Positions 1 through 8,196 of a stretch of 21,837 nt of DNA are shown here, in pieces; within the stretch, counting starts at the first letter, position 1, and each line of letters opens with the position of its first letter. The stretch is taken from assembly GCA_030592105.1 (NCBI GenBank), contig JAUVKE010000006.1, positions 1 to 21,837 on the forward strand, in the 5' to 3' direction. Both the position numbers and the translations under genes were made by a program. This DNA comes from Desulfobacteraceae bacterium. GTDB taxonomy: Bacteria; Desulfobacterota; Desulfobacteria; Desulfobacterales; BuS5. The notes beneath the pieces are model-generated. The model was not told the DNA's origin and did no database searches. It saw only the letters and a list, made by a program, of their open reading frames with translations.

Positions 1-42
1 ATTGATATGAATAAGCTGCGGAGTCGGAAATGCAGGTTATAG
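1..42 (+). CDS. VapB-like antitoxin, C-terminal end only
   Basis: The window opens inside a frame that reads IDMNKLRSRKCRL and stops at 40-42, overlapping the start of the PIN toxin by 13 bases. Short VapB antitoxins often end in an acidic stretch followed by an L-R-x-x-R type tail, and vapB commonly overlaps or abuts vapC, so this is probably the tail of the partner antitoxin. Only 13 residues are visible, so the family cannot be confirmed. The other forward frames stop at 3-5 and 8-10. An antitoxin ending at position 10 is therefore an alternative. Confidence 0.45.
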   Translation: MDMNKLRSRKCRL

Positions 43-407
43 TTGATAGCTCCATTTGGATTGATTATTTTAAAGATGGCAAAAATTCAAGTAAACTCGA
101 CTATTTAATTGATGAAAATATTGTGGTTATTAATGATTTGATTCTTGCTGAGCTTGTTCCCTTTCTAAAAATTAAAAATCAACGAAAAATAATCAGCCTG
201 CTGAATTCAATTGGCAAATTTGATTTGGTTATCGGTTGGGAACAAATTATCGATTATCAGCATAGATGTCTGAAAAAAGGTGTTAACGGTATTGGATTGC
301 CTGATCTGATTATCGCCCAGAATGCTGTGCAGAATCAATGCGAAATTTATTCTCTTGATAATCATTTCAATCTACTGGAAAAAATAATCGGGTTAAATAT
401 TTACTAA
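30..407 (+). CDS. VapC-like PIN-domain ribonuclease toxin
   Basis: A 125-residue protein made of one PIN domain, the normal size of a VapC toxin. The N-terminus MQVIVDSSIWIDYF is the usual first strand, and the acidic metal-binding residues are visible as D6, E41 (in LAELV), D92 (in LPDLIIA) and D110 (in SLDNHF). VapC proteins are Mg-dependent endoribonucleases that cut tRNA or rRNA and are held inactive by VapB. The gene follows the apparent antitoxin tail with an overlap, as in a toxin-antitoxin operon. The RNA target cannot be read from the sequence. No change at a catalytic position suggests decay. Confidence 0.85.
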   Translation: MQVIVDSSIWIDYFKDGKNSSKLDYLIDENIVVINDLILAELVPFLKIKNQRKIISLLNSIGKFDLVIGWEQIIDYQHRCLKKGVNGIGLPDLIIAQNAVQNQCEIYSLDNHFNLLEKIIGLNIY

Positions 408-448
408 GCAGCTGCGCTGAAGGCTTTTAGTGCCTTACTCCTGAAAAG

Positions 449-476
449 CTGTCATAAAAAACGAAAAAATTATAAT
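449..476 (+). promoter_or_regulatory. possible sigma-70-like promoter for putA
   Basis: A perfect TATAAT lies at 471-476 and a weak -35 (CTGTCA, four of six) at 449-454, with a 16-base spacer. Transcription would start near 483, giving a leader of about 110 bases that carries the 488-553 hairpin. The -35 is poor, so this is a suggestion only. Confidence 0.3.
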
Positions 477-487
477 GGAAAATTAGC

Positions 488-553
488 GTAGGGGCAGAAT
501 CCATTTCTGCCCTTGTAGGATGATGATGGGGTGGATATGGAATCCGCCTCTAC
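488..553. repeat. palindromic intergenic repeat (GTAGGGGC type)
   Basis: The element begins GTAGGGGCAGAATCCAT and ends ATGGAATCCGCCTCTAC. The two ends are imperfect inverted copies of each other. Inside the left half, GGGCAGAA and TTCTGCCC form a perfect 8-bp stem. A related, degenerate start (GTAGGGGCAACCCCC) recurs near 7698. It lies between the possible promoter and the start of putA and would fold in the mRNA leader. Interpreted as a non-coding REP- or MITE-like repeat. No coding function is seen. Confidence 0.5.
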
Positions 554-594
554 TAAGCCCTAAAACCTTTTAAAAAAAAGAAAAGGGGGTTTAC

Positions 595-3500
595 GTGGAT
601 TCAAACCATGGTAACAAAATCGTTGAAGATACAATTCTTCTTGCTGAGTTTTGGCAAAAAAAGCGAATGAATTACGTACATCCGGGGATATTGCAGTATT
701 AAATCAGATGGCCCGCCTTTTATCCAACCCTCTGGATAAAATAATCCTGTCAAAAATGATTGACCAGGGTTTTCGATCCTCAAATAAACACCGGACTGCA
801 GACCAGATTAATTACCTTATAAAAAAATATTCTCTCCCGCTTTTTTTGACAAATCCTGAAAAAATACTTTTTCGCCTTTTTTTAAGCTTTGGAAGGTATG
901 TCCCAGTCCTGTCCGTCCCCCTTTTTATCGATAATATCCGCAAAAGGTGTGGAAGGTGGGTTCAGTTCGGGGAAGCAGATTATCTTCTTGGGCATCTGCA
1001 AAAAATGAGAACCCAGGGTTTAAGGGTAAATCTGAACCATCTTGGTGAAGCTGTTTTGGGAGAAGATGAAGCTATAAACCGCCTTGATATATATTTGGCA
1101 GATCTTGAAAACCCTGCAATGGAATCGATTTCCATAAAAATTTCCACCATCTATTCCCAAATCCAGCCCATTGCCCATGATTGTACTATAAATATCCTGC
1201 AGCAAAGGCTCAGTAAACTTTATAAAGCAGCCATGAATAATCTGTTCCTTAGAAAAGATAATAGTAAAGTTCTAAAGTCGGTGAATCTGGATATGGAGGA
1301 ATATAAAGACCTTTATATTACCCTTGAGCTTTTCACACGAGTTTTAAGTCAGGATGAATTTAAGGAATATCCGGGTTGCATTGTGCTTCAATCTTATCTT
1401 CCCGAGTCATATAAAATTCAGCAGGAACTTACATGCTGGGCAAAAAAAAGGGTTAAAAGCGGAGGAAGCTTCATTAAAATTCGCCTTGTAAAAGGTGCGA
1501 ATATGGAGATGGAGCTGTTTGAATCATCGCTGCGTAACTGGCCACTGGCCACTTTTGACAATAAACCGGCTGTGGATGCCAATTACAAGCGGATGGTTTT
1601 TTTTGGGATGAAGCCTGAAAATATAGAGGCTGTCCATCTGGGCATTGCTTCACACAACCTTTTTGATCTGGCCTATGCATACAGTTTTGCCCTGGAAAAC
1701 AGAGTTGAAAAAAATGTTACTTTTGAAATGCTGGAAGGGATGGCTGACCACGTCCGCAGGGCAATCGCCAAAACCGTTCATGATGTTTTACTCTACACCC
1801 CTGTGGCTGGGAAAAAACAGTTTATAAATGCTGTTGCCTATCTTGTACGAAGACTGGATGAAAACACCGGTAAAGAAAATTTTCTTTCTTATGCGTCTGA
1901 CCTTACACCGGCTTCAACGGCCTGGAATTTTCTAAAAAATCAATTCGTAGATTCCGTAAAACTCATGGAGAGTACCAGGGAGGATAGCTTCCGTACACAA
2001 AACAGGGGTAAAGAGTCTTTTATCGAGAAAGGGACGTTTTTTGAAAATGATTTTATTAATGAGCCTGATACAGATTTTTCCATCCAGGAAAACAGGGTGT
2101 GGGCAGGTGAAATTAGAAAAAAATGGAAAAAAGAATATGGAACCGGGCCGGAGCTGATACCACTTGTTATCGGAGGTAAAGAAATATTTGAAAACAGAAA
2201 AACAAAGGATCTTTTTGACTATTTTTCAGGAGAGGATAAAGTTGCTTTTACAGCCTCTTGTTGCCTTGCCCGGGAAGAAGATACAAGAGAGGCTCTTTTT
2301 GTTGCCAGAGCAGATCCTGACAGCTGGAGAAAAAAGAATTTTAATGAGCGCCATAAAATTCTTTCCAGAACCGCTGCAAACCTGCGTCTGTTAAGGGGGG
2401 ATTTCATTGGGGCCGCAGCTGCCACCACAGGTAAAATTTTTACGGAATCGGATGTTGAAGTATCAGAGGCTGTTGACTTTGCTGAATTTTATCCATTTTC
2501 CCTTAATATCTTTGAAAGTCTGCAAAATATAAAGTGTGAGGCCAAAGGGGTGGGTCTGGTTATTTCTCCCTGGAATTTTCCCATAGCCATTCCCTGCGGA
2601 GGAATTGCCGCATCCCTTGCAGCGGGAAACACGGTTATTTTTAAACCCGCATCGGACGCTGTTTTGGTTGCATGGTATTTATGCAAGGCTTTTTGGGAAG
2701 CAGGAGTCTCAAAAAATACTCTTCAATTTCTTCCCTGCACAGGAGAAGAAACAGGAAGCAAACTTGCAAAACATCCTGATGTTGATTTTGTTATTTTTAC
2801 AGGGAGCACCGATACAGGCATGGGTATTTTAAAACAGAGATCTGATCTTTTTCTTTGCGGGGAGACCGGCGGGAAAAATGCCACCATGGTAACATCCATG
2901 TCAGACAGGGATCAGGCTATAAAAAATATTCTCCACTCGGCTTTTAGCAATTCAGGACAGAAATGTTCGGCAACATCTTTGGTTATTCTGGATAAAGAAG
3001 TATATGAAGATAAGGATTTTAAAAAACGTCTTGTGGACGGAGCAAAAAGTTACGCTACGGGATCTCCCTGGGATTTTAAGAACAGAATGGGGCCATTGAC
3101 CCATATCCCGGGGGGCGCATTGAAACGGGGTATCGATAATCTTGAACCAGGAGAAACCTGGGCTTTAAAACCAAAATTTCTCAATGGAAATCAACGCATT
3201 CTTACACCGGGAATAAAGTGGGGTGTTACCCCTGGAAGCTTTACCCACATGAATGAATTTTTTGGCCCGCTTATAGGTGTTATAAAGGCAGAAAATCTTT
3301 ATCATGCCATAAAACTGGTAAATCAAACCGGTTTTGGATTGACTTCAGCCATTGAAAGTCTGGACAAACGGGAACAGGAAATCTGGAAAAAGAAAATTCT
3401 TGCTGGAAATTTATACATAAACAGGGGGACAACTGGTGCTGTTGTGCTGCGTCAACCCTTCGGGGGGATGGGAAAATCGGCCATGGGTGCCGGCACCAAG

Positions 3501-4244
3501 GCAGGGGGGCCCAACTATGTGAGCCAGTTTATGAATTATAAAGAAACAGGTTATCCCTTTGTGGGGGCCATTAAAAAGGAATACCGGTTATTACGCATTG
3601 CAGGGGAATGGGAAGTAAAATTGTCCGGGAATATGTTCCCGGAATTTAATGCAGAGATAAAAAAAACAGTCAAAGCAATTAAAAGCTATATTTATAATGG
3701 AGAACAGGAATTTTTTCTTGAAAAAGACTATTTTCATCTCCGCGGGCAGGACAATATTCTACGTTACCTCCCCATGAAGAGGGTTCTTGTGCGGCTCCAT
3801 GAAAAGGACACGCTTTTTGATGTACTTGGCAGAATAGCAGCAGCAGAAATATCCGGGTCTATATTTCAGGTCAGCATCCCTGTTGATATCAGGAACAGGG
3901 TTATCAGATTTCTCCTTGGGAGGGATGGGGGAAGATTTATTGGGAAAACAGAAATAATTATGCAGACTGACAAGGAAGTCATTAATATGCTCCCTGATCT
4001 GGATAGAATCCGCTATGCAGCACCTGACCGTGTTCCTTTTAAAATCGATGAAGCCGCAGACAGGTCTGGATTATATATTTCATCTGAAAGGGTTATGATG
4101 GAGGGACGCATAGAACTTTTACGTTATTACAAAGAACAGAGCATATCTGTGGATTATCACAGATATGGCAACCTGGGGGAACGTGGGCTGGATCAGCCCA
4201 CGATATATGTTCCTGTTCCAACGGCAATAAGTAGATTCTCCTGA
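595..4244 (+). CDS. putA: PutA: proline dehydrogenase / L-glutamate-semialdehyde dehydrogenase (frame change near start)
   Basis: Oxidises proline to glutamate through P5C. Residues are numbered from the TTG at 651 (1197 aa). The FAD-dependent PRODH barrel spans roughly 100-420, with IRLVKGAN near 277 and the AYLVRRLDENTG motif near 397. The ALDH domain spans roughly 480-960, with ISPWNFP near 638, catalytic E738 in ETGGKN and nucleophile C772 in GQKCSA. About 235 further residues follow, as in long PutA forms. No DNA-binding RHH domain is seen. An in-frame stop at 645-647 blocks extension upstream of 651. The better start is GTG 595, five bases after AAGGGGG. It encodes 23 residues ending AEFWQKK, which join the main frame (ANELRTSG) only through a -1 shift at the A run 656-662. 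The joined product would be 1216 aa. The last 52 bases overlap convergent yigI. Confidence 0.88.
656..663 (+). other. A7 run forming an A AAA AAG heptamer at the putA frame change
   Basis: Seven A followed by G. In the frame opened at GTG 595 it reads CAA AAA AAG, which is the arrangement of a bacterial -1 slippery heptamer. After a -1 slip, translation continues GCG AAT GAA into the main PutA frame. Without slipping, translation ends at TAA 700-702 after 35 codons. An eighth A would also restore the frame, so a lost base or a sequencing error gives the same picture. No clear downstream pseudoknot or stimulatory Shine-Dalgarno sequence was recognised. Confidence 0.6.
4182..4202. other. strong hairpin at the putA/yigI convergent overlap
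   Basis: CGTGGGCTG and CAGCCCACG form a perfect 9-bp GC-rich stem with a three-base loop. It lies within the end of putA and covers the stop codon of yigI (4193-4195). No T run follows on either strand, so it is not a textbook intrinsic terminator, though it could pause convergent transcription. Confidence 0.4.
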
Positions 4245-4660
4245 TTTTTAAGCTCCATTCTGGTAACTGCAACTTTTTTTCCGGCCCGCATAATAGTACC
4301 TGTGGAGAAAAAACGGGTTCCCTGGCCTGGTCTTAGATAATCTATCCGTATATCTATGGTTCCGATTTGGGCAATTCGGTTTTTTATTTCATTCGAAGAA
4401 AAACCCTGCATCCTTTCCACGGCTGAAGCCGATGCTGTCATACCTCCGGTGGCATCCAGGACTGCTGAAATAACACCTCCATGCAGAAAACCGTAGACCA
4501 GGTTGCCGCTTAATTCTTTTTTCATGGAAAACTCAAATCCTGCCTCGTTTGCTTTAAGATGGGATACTTTTAATCCCATGAACAGGTTGAAGGGGAGGTT
4601 GCCATATATCTGCTGAACAATCTCAAACAGCTCGTTAACATCTGTGATAAGTTTACTCAT
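4193..4660 (-). CDS. yigI: YigI-type hotdog-fold acyl-CoA thioesterase
   Basis: A 155-residue single hotdog domain of the PaaI/YigI thioesterase group. The motif LHGGVISAVLDATGG (about 79-93) is the catalytic hotdog helix region, and the stretches IGTIDIRIDYLRPG and GTGTYIVG at the C-terminus closely resemble remembered E. coli YigI (GTIDLRVDYLRPG, ATATYMVG). Family members hydrolyse medium- to long-chain acyl-CoA to free acid and CoA in the cytoplasm. The exact substrate here is not readable. The gene runs against putA with a 52-base tail overlap, and nothing else is in its operon. The ATG start is preceded only by a weak AGAG ribosome site. Confidence 0.8.
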   Translation of the reverse strand: MSKLITDVNELFEIVQQIYGNLPFNLFMGLKVSHLKANEAGFEFSMKKELSGNLVYGFLHGGVISAVLDATGGMTASASAVERMQGFSSNEIKNRIAQIGTIDIRIDYLRPGQGTRFFSTGTIMRAGKKVAVTRMELKNQENLLIAVGTGTYIVG

Positions 4661-4742
4661 TAAACAACTCTGAATTTCTATTTGATAGTTCGTTGAAAAA
4701 TTTAATGATTAATGATTTTAACAAGTTAAAACTAAAAATCAT

Positions 4743-4805
4743 GTAACTATTCAGCTAATGCGTATACCTGAAGCATGCTTAAAATCAGCGGCGCTGAATA
4801 GTTAC
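4743..4805. repeat. short inverted-repeat element, copy 1 (GTAACTATTCAGC ends)
   Basis: Perfect 13-bp terminal inverted repeats, GTAACTATTCAGC at 4743-4755 and GCTGAATAGTTAC at 4793-4805, bound a 63-bp element. Its right half (ATACCTG...CTTAAAATCAGCG) matches copy 2 at 5797-5888, which is about 29 bp longer inside. It occupies the gap between yigI and the membrane-protein gene and has no reading frame. Interpreted as a MITE- or REP-like repeat. Confidence 0.65.
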
Positions 4806-4838
4806 AAAATTATAACCATATATTACTATTTTAAATTA

Positions 4839-5426
4839 TTAACTTTGGTTTTCTCCGATTTCAATCAAAGCTGCTGAATCTGCTTGTTCATCATATACTG
4901 AAAGGAGAAATATTGTTGCAAAGGGTTGTGTAACAAGAATACCTATGAAGATTGAACTCCCCACTGCCAAGGCAGCGGCATATAGTATAAAGACTATAAT
5001 CTGCTCAAGTAATCCCCCTTTAAAGGTCATGGAGCTGCTTTTTTTACATGCATCGATTAATCCCATTTTTTTATCAACCATGAGAGGTATCATATAAAGG
5101 CAGGCAAATGATATTAATAATGCTATAATAATCCCAGGCAGAATAAGGAGTAAAAATCCGATCATAATCAGAATAAAAACAACTATTCCAAAACCTAGCA
5201 AAGGTAAAAAAAGATGCATCTGCGAAAATAGATCCTGAATTTTTGGTTCACGCCCCTCTCTTATCATTAAAAGAATCGATTCCATGTATCCTGCCATGGT
5301 AACGGGGCCGAGTATCCCGAGGGTACAAAAACTTACAACTAACATTACCAGGGTCATAAAAATTAAAGAAAGAATGTTCTCCAACATTAATCTCCAGGCT
5401 TTTTCCAAATGCAGTTTAAAATCCAT
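4839..5426 (-). CDS. polytopic inner-membrane protein of unknown function
   Basis: A 195-residue protein, mostly hydrophobic, with about five or six membrane segments: one pair near residues 16-48, a long stretch near 72-115 containing LILPGIIIAL, and another near 143-177. A charged loop (LMVDKKMGLIDACKKS) follows the central stretch. The layout resembles small YciC/DUF4013/DUF975-like membrane proteins, but no single family can be named with confidence. The frame extends to a TTG at 5432, but the strong site AAGGAG ends at 5433, leaving six bases to ATG 5426, so the ATG is the likely start. The gene stands alone between two repeat copies. Confidence 0.7.
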   Translation of the reverse strand: MDFKLHLEKAWRLMLENILSLIFMTLVMLVVSFCTLGILGPVTMAGYMESILLMIREGREPKIQDLFSQMHLFLPLLGFGIVVFILIMIGFLLLILPGIIIALLISFACLYMIPLMVDKKMGLIDACKKSSSMTFKGGLLEQIIVFILYAAALAVGSSIFIGILVTQPFATIFLLSVYDEQADSAALIEIGENQS

Positions 5427-5914
5427 TTTCAACTCCTTTTATAAATTAAAAAATGAATAATGAAAAATCGTATGCCCTATCTTTCTTAAAAAAAGATAGG
5501 GCACTGGCCCCATTAAAATAAAAGTAACAGTATCGAAATTGATACTTTTAAATATGGCATGGGTTATGATATTTGTAAAGCCTTTGTGAGACAATTTTGA
5601 ACTTTTTACGGCTGTAAGAGTAATTTCTTGTTGAAGACTTTTCAAAGTGATAAGTATTATAAAAATTGTAACTATGCAGCGAAACAACCGGGCTCCCTGC
5701 CTCTATTTTAAAAATAACGTTCATTACGATTAGCTGTTATGGAGTTCCCAAAAAACATGAAATTTCAATTGGTTGCGTGCTGAATTTAAAACTTTCGTAA
5801 CTATTCAGTTAATCCGTTCAAACAATTTCAAAATTTTAATCAGATCATACCTGCTGCGTATCTTAAATCAGCGACGCTGAATAGTTGCTAAAAATTTTAC
5901 ATTGGGGTAAAAAA
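5427..5914. other. divergent intergenic region with hairpin and repeats, no convincing gene
   Basis: This gap separates the membrane-protein gene (-) from murJ (+). It holds a 12-bp stem (TGCCCTATCTTT at 5473-5484 with AAAGATAGGGCA at 5492-5503), which would sit in the 5' leader of the membrane-protein mRNA. It also holds a degenerate repeat end, GTAACTATGCAGC at 5668-5680 (one mismatch to the repeat ends), and repeat copy 2. An 82-codon frame on the minus strand (5439-5687) runs through the hairpin and has no recognisable domain. Confidence 0.5.
5797..5888. repeat. short inverted-repeat element, copy 2 (GTAACTATTCAG ends)
   Basis: GTAACTATTCAG at 5797-5808 and CTGAATAGTTGC at 5877-5888 are inverted repeats with one mismatch. 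The right part (ATACCTGCTGC, CTTAAATCAGCGACGCTGAA) matches copy 1 at 4743-4805. The element ends 27 bases before the proposed murJ start, and its right end contains TTG 5885-5887, which opens the longest murJ frame. Confidence 0.65.
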
Positions 5915-5917
5915 ATT
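5904..5917 (+). promoter_or_regulatory. ribosome site and probable ATT start of murJ
   Basis: GGGGT at 5904-5908 is the only Shine-Dalgarno-like sequence near the beginning of the frame, and it is six bases from ATT 5915-5917. Starting there gives ISNSKPSENRRVAKAAG, where homologues usually begin with an M-S-N type N-terminus shortly before the first helix. The other in-frame choices, TTG 5885 and GTG 5948, lack a suitably placed site. Confidence 0.45.
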
Positions 5918-7489
5918 TCAAACTCAAAACCTTCAGAAAACAGACGTGTGGCAAAGGCTGCCGGTGTGGTTGGTGCAGCAACTGTTTTAAGTCGTATTTT
6001 TGGATTTTTACGAGATGTGGTAATTGCCTGGTTTTTTGGAGCCGGTCTTTTTGCAGATGCCTTTTTTGTTGCTTTCAGGATTCCGAATCTTTTACGGAGA
6101 CTTTTTGCAGAAGGGTCCCTGAGTATAGCGTTCATTCCCGTATTTACGGAATATTATAAAAAAAGTGGAAAGGCTGAAGCCTTTCGCCTGGCCGGGTCTT
6201 TTGCATGGCTTCTTTCAATAGTACTGGCTCTAGTCTCTCTCATCGGAATACTGCTTGCTCCCTTGATTGTCAGCTTGATCGCGCCCGGGTTTACAGGGTC
6301 ATCGCAAAAATTTGCATTAACTGTTCTATTAACCAGAATCATGTTTCCATATATTTTTTTTATAGGGCTCACCGCCCTTTTCATGGGGGTTTTAAATGTG
6401 ATGGATCATTTTTTAGCTCCTGCCCTTGCGCCGGTTTTTTTGAATATTGCCATGATAGCTTCGGTGTTTATTATTTCACCGCACCTGTCTGATCCTGTAA
6501 CGGGTCTTGCCCTGGGTGTTTTAGCCGGAGGGGCATTGCAACTTGGTCTTCAGGTCCCCTTTCTTGTTAAAAAGGGTTTTTATTTCTGGAAGAAGGTTGA
6601 ATGGTATCACCCCGGCATAAAAAAAGTAGGTCTGCTGATGATCCCCACCATATTTGGGGCTGCTGTTTACCAGATCAATATTCTTGTGGGGACTCTTCTG
6701 GCATCTCTCCTTCCGGAAGGGAGTATATCTTATCTTTATTATGCCGATCGGCTGGTTCAATTTCCTTTGGGTATTTTTGGCATAGCAACAGCGACCGCTG
6801 TTCTCCCAAGCCTGTCAAGGCAGGCAGCTGCTGAAGATCTGGAGGGATTAAAAAAGACCTTTGCCTATGCATTGAACCTTGTACTTTTTATTACAATCCC
6901 TTCCATGGTGGGGCTTATTCTCTTACGGGAGCCTGTTATAGCCCTCCTTTTCAAGAGAGGCGCCTTTAATGCTGATGCTGCCCGGTTGACTGCCAGCGCA
7001 CTTTTATACTATACTGCCGGGTTATGGGCATTTGCTGCTGTACGAATTGTTGTTTCAACATTTTACGCACTGCAGGATACTGCCACACCAGCCATGATGG
7101 CGGCTGTTTCAATTTTTGCTAATATCGTCCTGGGGGTTATTTTAATGCAGTTTCTTGGTCATGGTGGACTGGCCTTATCCACCTCCCTTGCTTCTGCGAT
7201 AAATCTGATTCTTTTAATAATAGTTATGCAGAAAAAATTAGGAAATTTCGGATGGCAAAATATAGCCAGGGCCACAGGGAAAACCATACTATGCTCTGCA
7301 GTCATGGGTGGGGTTGTCTGGGGAATGACAGTCTCTTTGAATTTATCAGGGGATATGACCACAATCAGTCTTTTGTATAAGATTGTTATATGCATTACTA
7401 CAGGGTGCGTAACTTATTCTTTTTTATCATTTTTTGTCAAGAGCCATGAATTTTTATCCCTGATTAATATGGTATTTCAAAAAACATAA
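5915..7489 (+). CDS. murJ: MurJ, lipid II flippase (MVF family)
   Basis: About 524 residues with around 14 hydrophobic segments, the normal size and architecture of MurJ, which moves lipid II across the inner membrane for peptidoglycan synthesis. The family signature RRLFAEGSLSIAFIPVF lies near residues 60-76, and ADRLVQFPLGIFGIATATAV near 275-294. The Arg-rich first cytoplasmic loop RIFGFLRDVVIAWFFGA is also typical. No disabling change was seen. The start is uncertain: the frame opens at TTG 5885 inside a repeat, but the ribosome site favours ATT 5915. Downstream is a repeat and then ftsB, so two envelope/division genes are neighbours, though a gap of about 400 bases makes one operon doubtful. 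Confidence 0.93.
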   Translation: MSNSKPSENRRVAKAAGVVGAATVLSRIFGFLRDVVIAWFFGAGLFADAFFVAFRIPNLLRRLFAEGSLSIAFIPVFTEYYKKSGKAEAFRLAGSFAWLLSIVLALVSLIGILLAPLIVSLIAPGFTGSSQKFALTVLLTRIMFPYIFFIGLTALFMGVLNVMDHFLAPALAPVFLNIAMIASVFIISPHLSDPVTGLALGVLAGGALQLGLQVPFLVKKGFYFWKKVEWYHPGIKKVGLLMIPTIFGAAVYQINILVGTLLASLLPEGSISYLYYADRLVQFPLGIFGIATATAVLPSLSRQAAAEDLEGLKKTFAYALNLVLFITIPSMVGLILLREPVIALLFKRGAFNADAARLTASALLYYTAGLWAFAAVRIVVSTFYALQDTATPAMMAAVSIFANIVLGVILMQFLGHGGLALSTSLASAINLILLIIVMQKKLGNFGWQNIARATGKTILCSAVMGGVVWGMTVSLNLSGDMTTISLLYKIVICITTGCVTYSFLSFFVKSHEFLSLINMVFQKT

Positions 7490-7501
7490 GGGAATTCCCT
7501 G

Positions 7502-7661
7502 AAATAAAACTACCCGTTTCTACAAAAAATCAAAATATTGCAACATGTGCGGTTAGCTAATAGCGGTTAGCCGTTAGCATTGAGAATAAGGTGTTTTAAC
7601 CAAAAGCTAACCGCTAATGGCTAATCCCACAGGTCGAAATATTGACAGATGAGTTTTATTT
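7502..7661. repeat. long imperfect palindrome with TTAGC repeats
   Basis: Left part TGTGCGGTTAGC...TAGCGGTTAGC (7546-7571) is the inverted match of right part GCTAACCGCTA...TAATCCCACA (7606-7631). The match continues outward through AATATTGC / GAAATATT and ends with AAATAAAACT / AGTTTTATTT at 7502-7511 and 7652-7661. The left arm has an extra stretch of about ten bases. The element is non-coding and lies directly after murJ, whose mRNA could fold here. Confidence 0.6.
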
Positions 7662-7905
7662 ATAAAGGGTAGAATTTTTCAGTAAAGTCCCTAAGTAGGG
7701 GCAACCCCCTGTGCTTGTCCGGTGTCGAGAACAGATATGCCATGGATGTGATTGCCGATTGGAAAAATATTACAGACTGAAGTTGGTTTGCCACCTGTTT
7801 TAAAAGGAAAGTGTCTAAAAAATTACGCTTAAAATGCTGTTTTTGCCGAGGTCTGTAGTAAAAAAACCGGTTGAAAAATGTGCCAAAAATAAAAGGCAGG
7901 TGGGT
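7662..7905. other. gap before ftsB with a degenerate GTAGGGGC repeat
   Basis: GTAGGGGCAACCCCC near 7697, followed by CTTGTCC, looks like a decayed relative of the repeat at 488-553. The ftsB frame is open back to 7834, but that extension (MLFLPRSVVKKP...) does not look like an FtsB N-terminus. No convincing promoter was found. Confidence 0.35.
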
Positions 7906-8196
7906 ATGAAAAAAAAAATTCTTTTCGCAGCAGCAATCCTCCTTATTGTTATACCTCTATTCTTTATTATTTTTAGTAATAACGGCTTACGTGATCTTGT
8001 ACGCCTGGAAAAAAAGAGGTCTTTATTAGTAAAAAAAAATGATGCCCTTGCAGGCCAGAATTTTTTATTTTATCGTGAAATAGACAGACTTAAAAATGAT
8101 ACAGGATATATAGAGAGACTGGTCAGGCAGGAGTTGAGACTCATTGATGAAGGTGAATTTATTTTTAAAAGTTATCAGGAGCGTGGCAAAGAATGA
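7906..8196 (+). CDS. ftsB: FtsB/DivIC-type septum formation initiator
   Basis: A 96-residue bitopic protein: MKKK, one membrane segment at about 4-25 (ILFAAAILLIVIPLFFIIFS), then a coiled coil rich in K, L and E through about residue 70, then YIERLVRQELRLIDEGEFIF. The last part matches the FtsB/DivIC pattern in which a short coiled coil is followed by E-x-x-A/V-R-x-x-L and a G-E-x-x-F/Y end. FtsB bridges FtsL and FtsQ in the divisome. ATG 7906 was preferred to the longer frame from 7834 because GGCAGG precedes it at suitable distance and the membrane segment then lies at the normal place. It overlaps the next gene by four bases (ATGA). Confidence 0.82.
   Translation: MKKKILFAAAILLIVIPLFFIIFSNNGLRDLVRLEKKRSLLVKKNDALAGQNFLFYREIDRLKNDTGYIERLVRQELRLIDEGEFIFKSYQERGKE

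Noticed and set aside
5439..5687. 82-codon minus-strand frame upstream of the membrane-protein gene
   Set aside because: It runs through a hairpin and a repeat end, and it has no recognised domain and no clear role. Its composition is that of AT-rich intergenic DNA.
4743..5888. CRISPR array or insertion sequence in the repeat-rich region
   Set aside because: There are only two or three copies, without regular spacers, and no transposase frame lies nearby.
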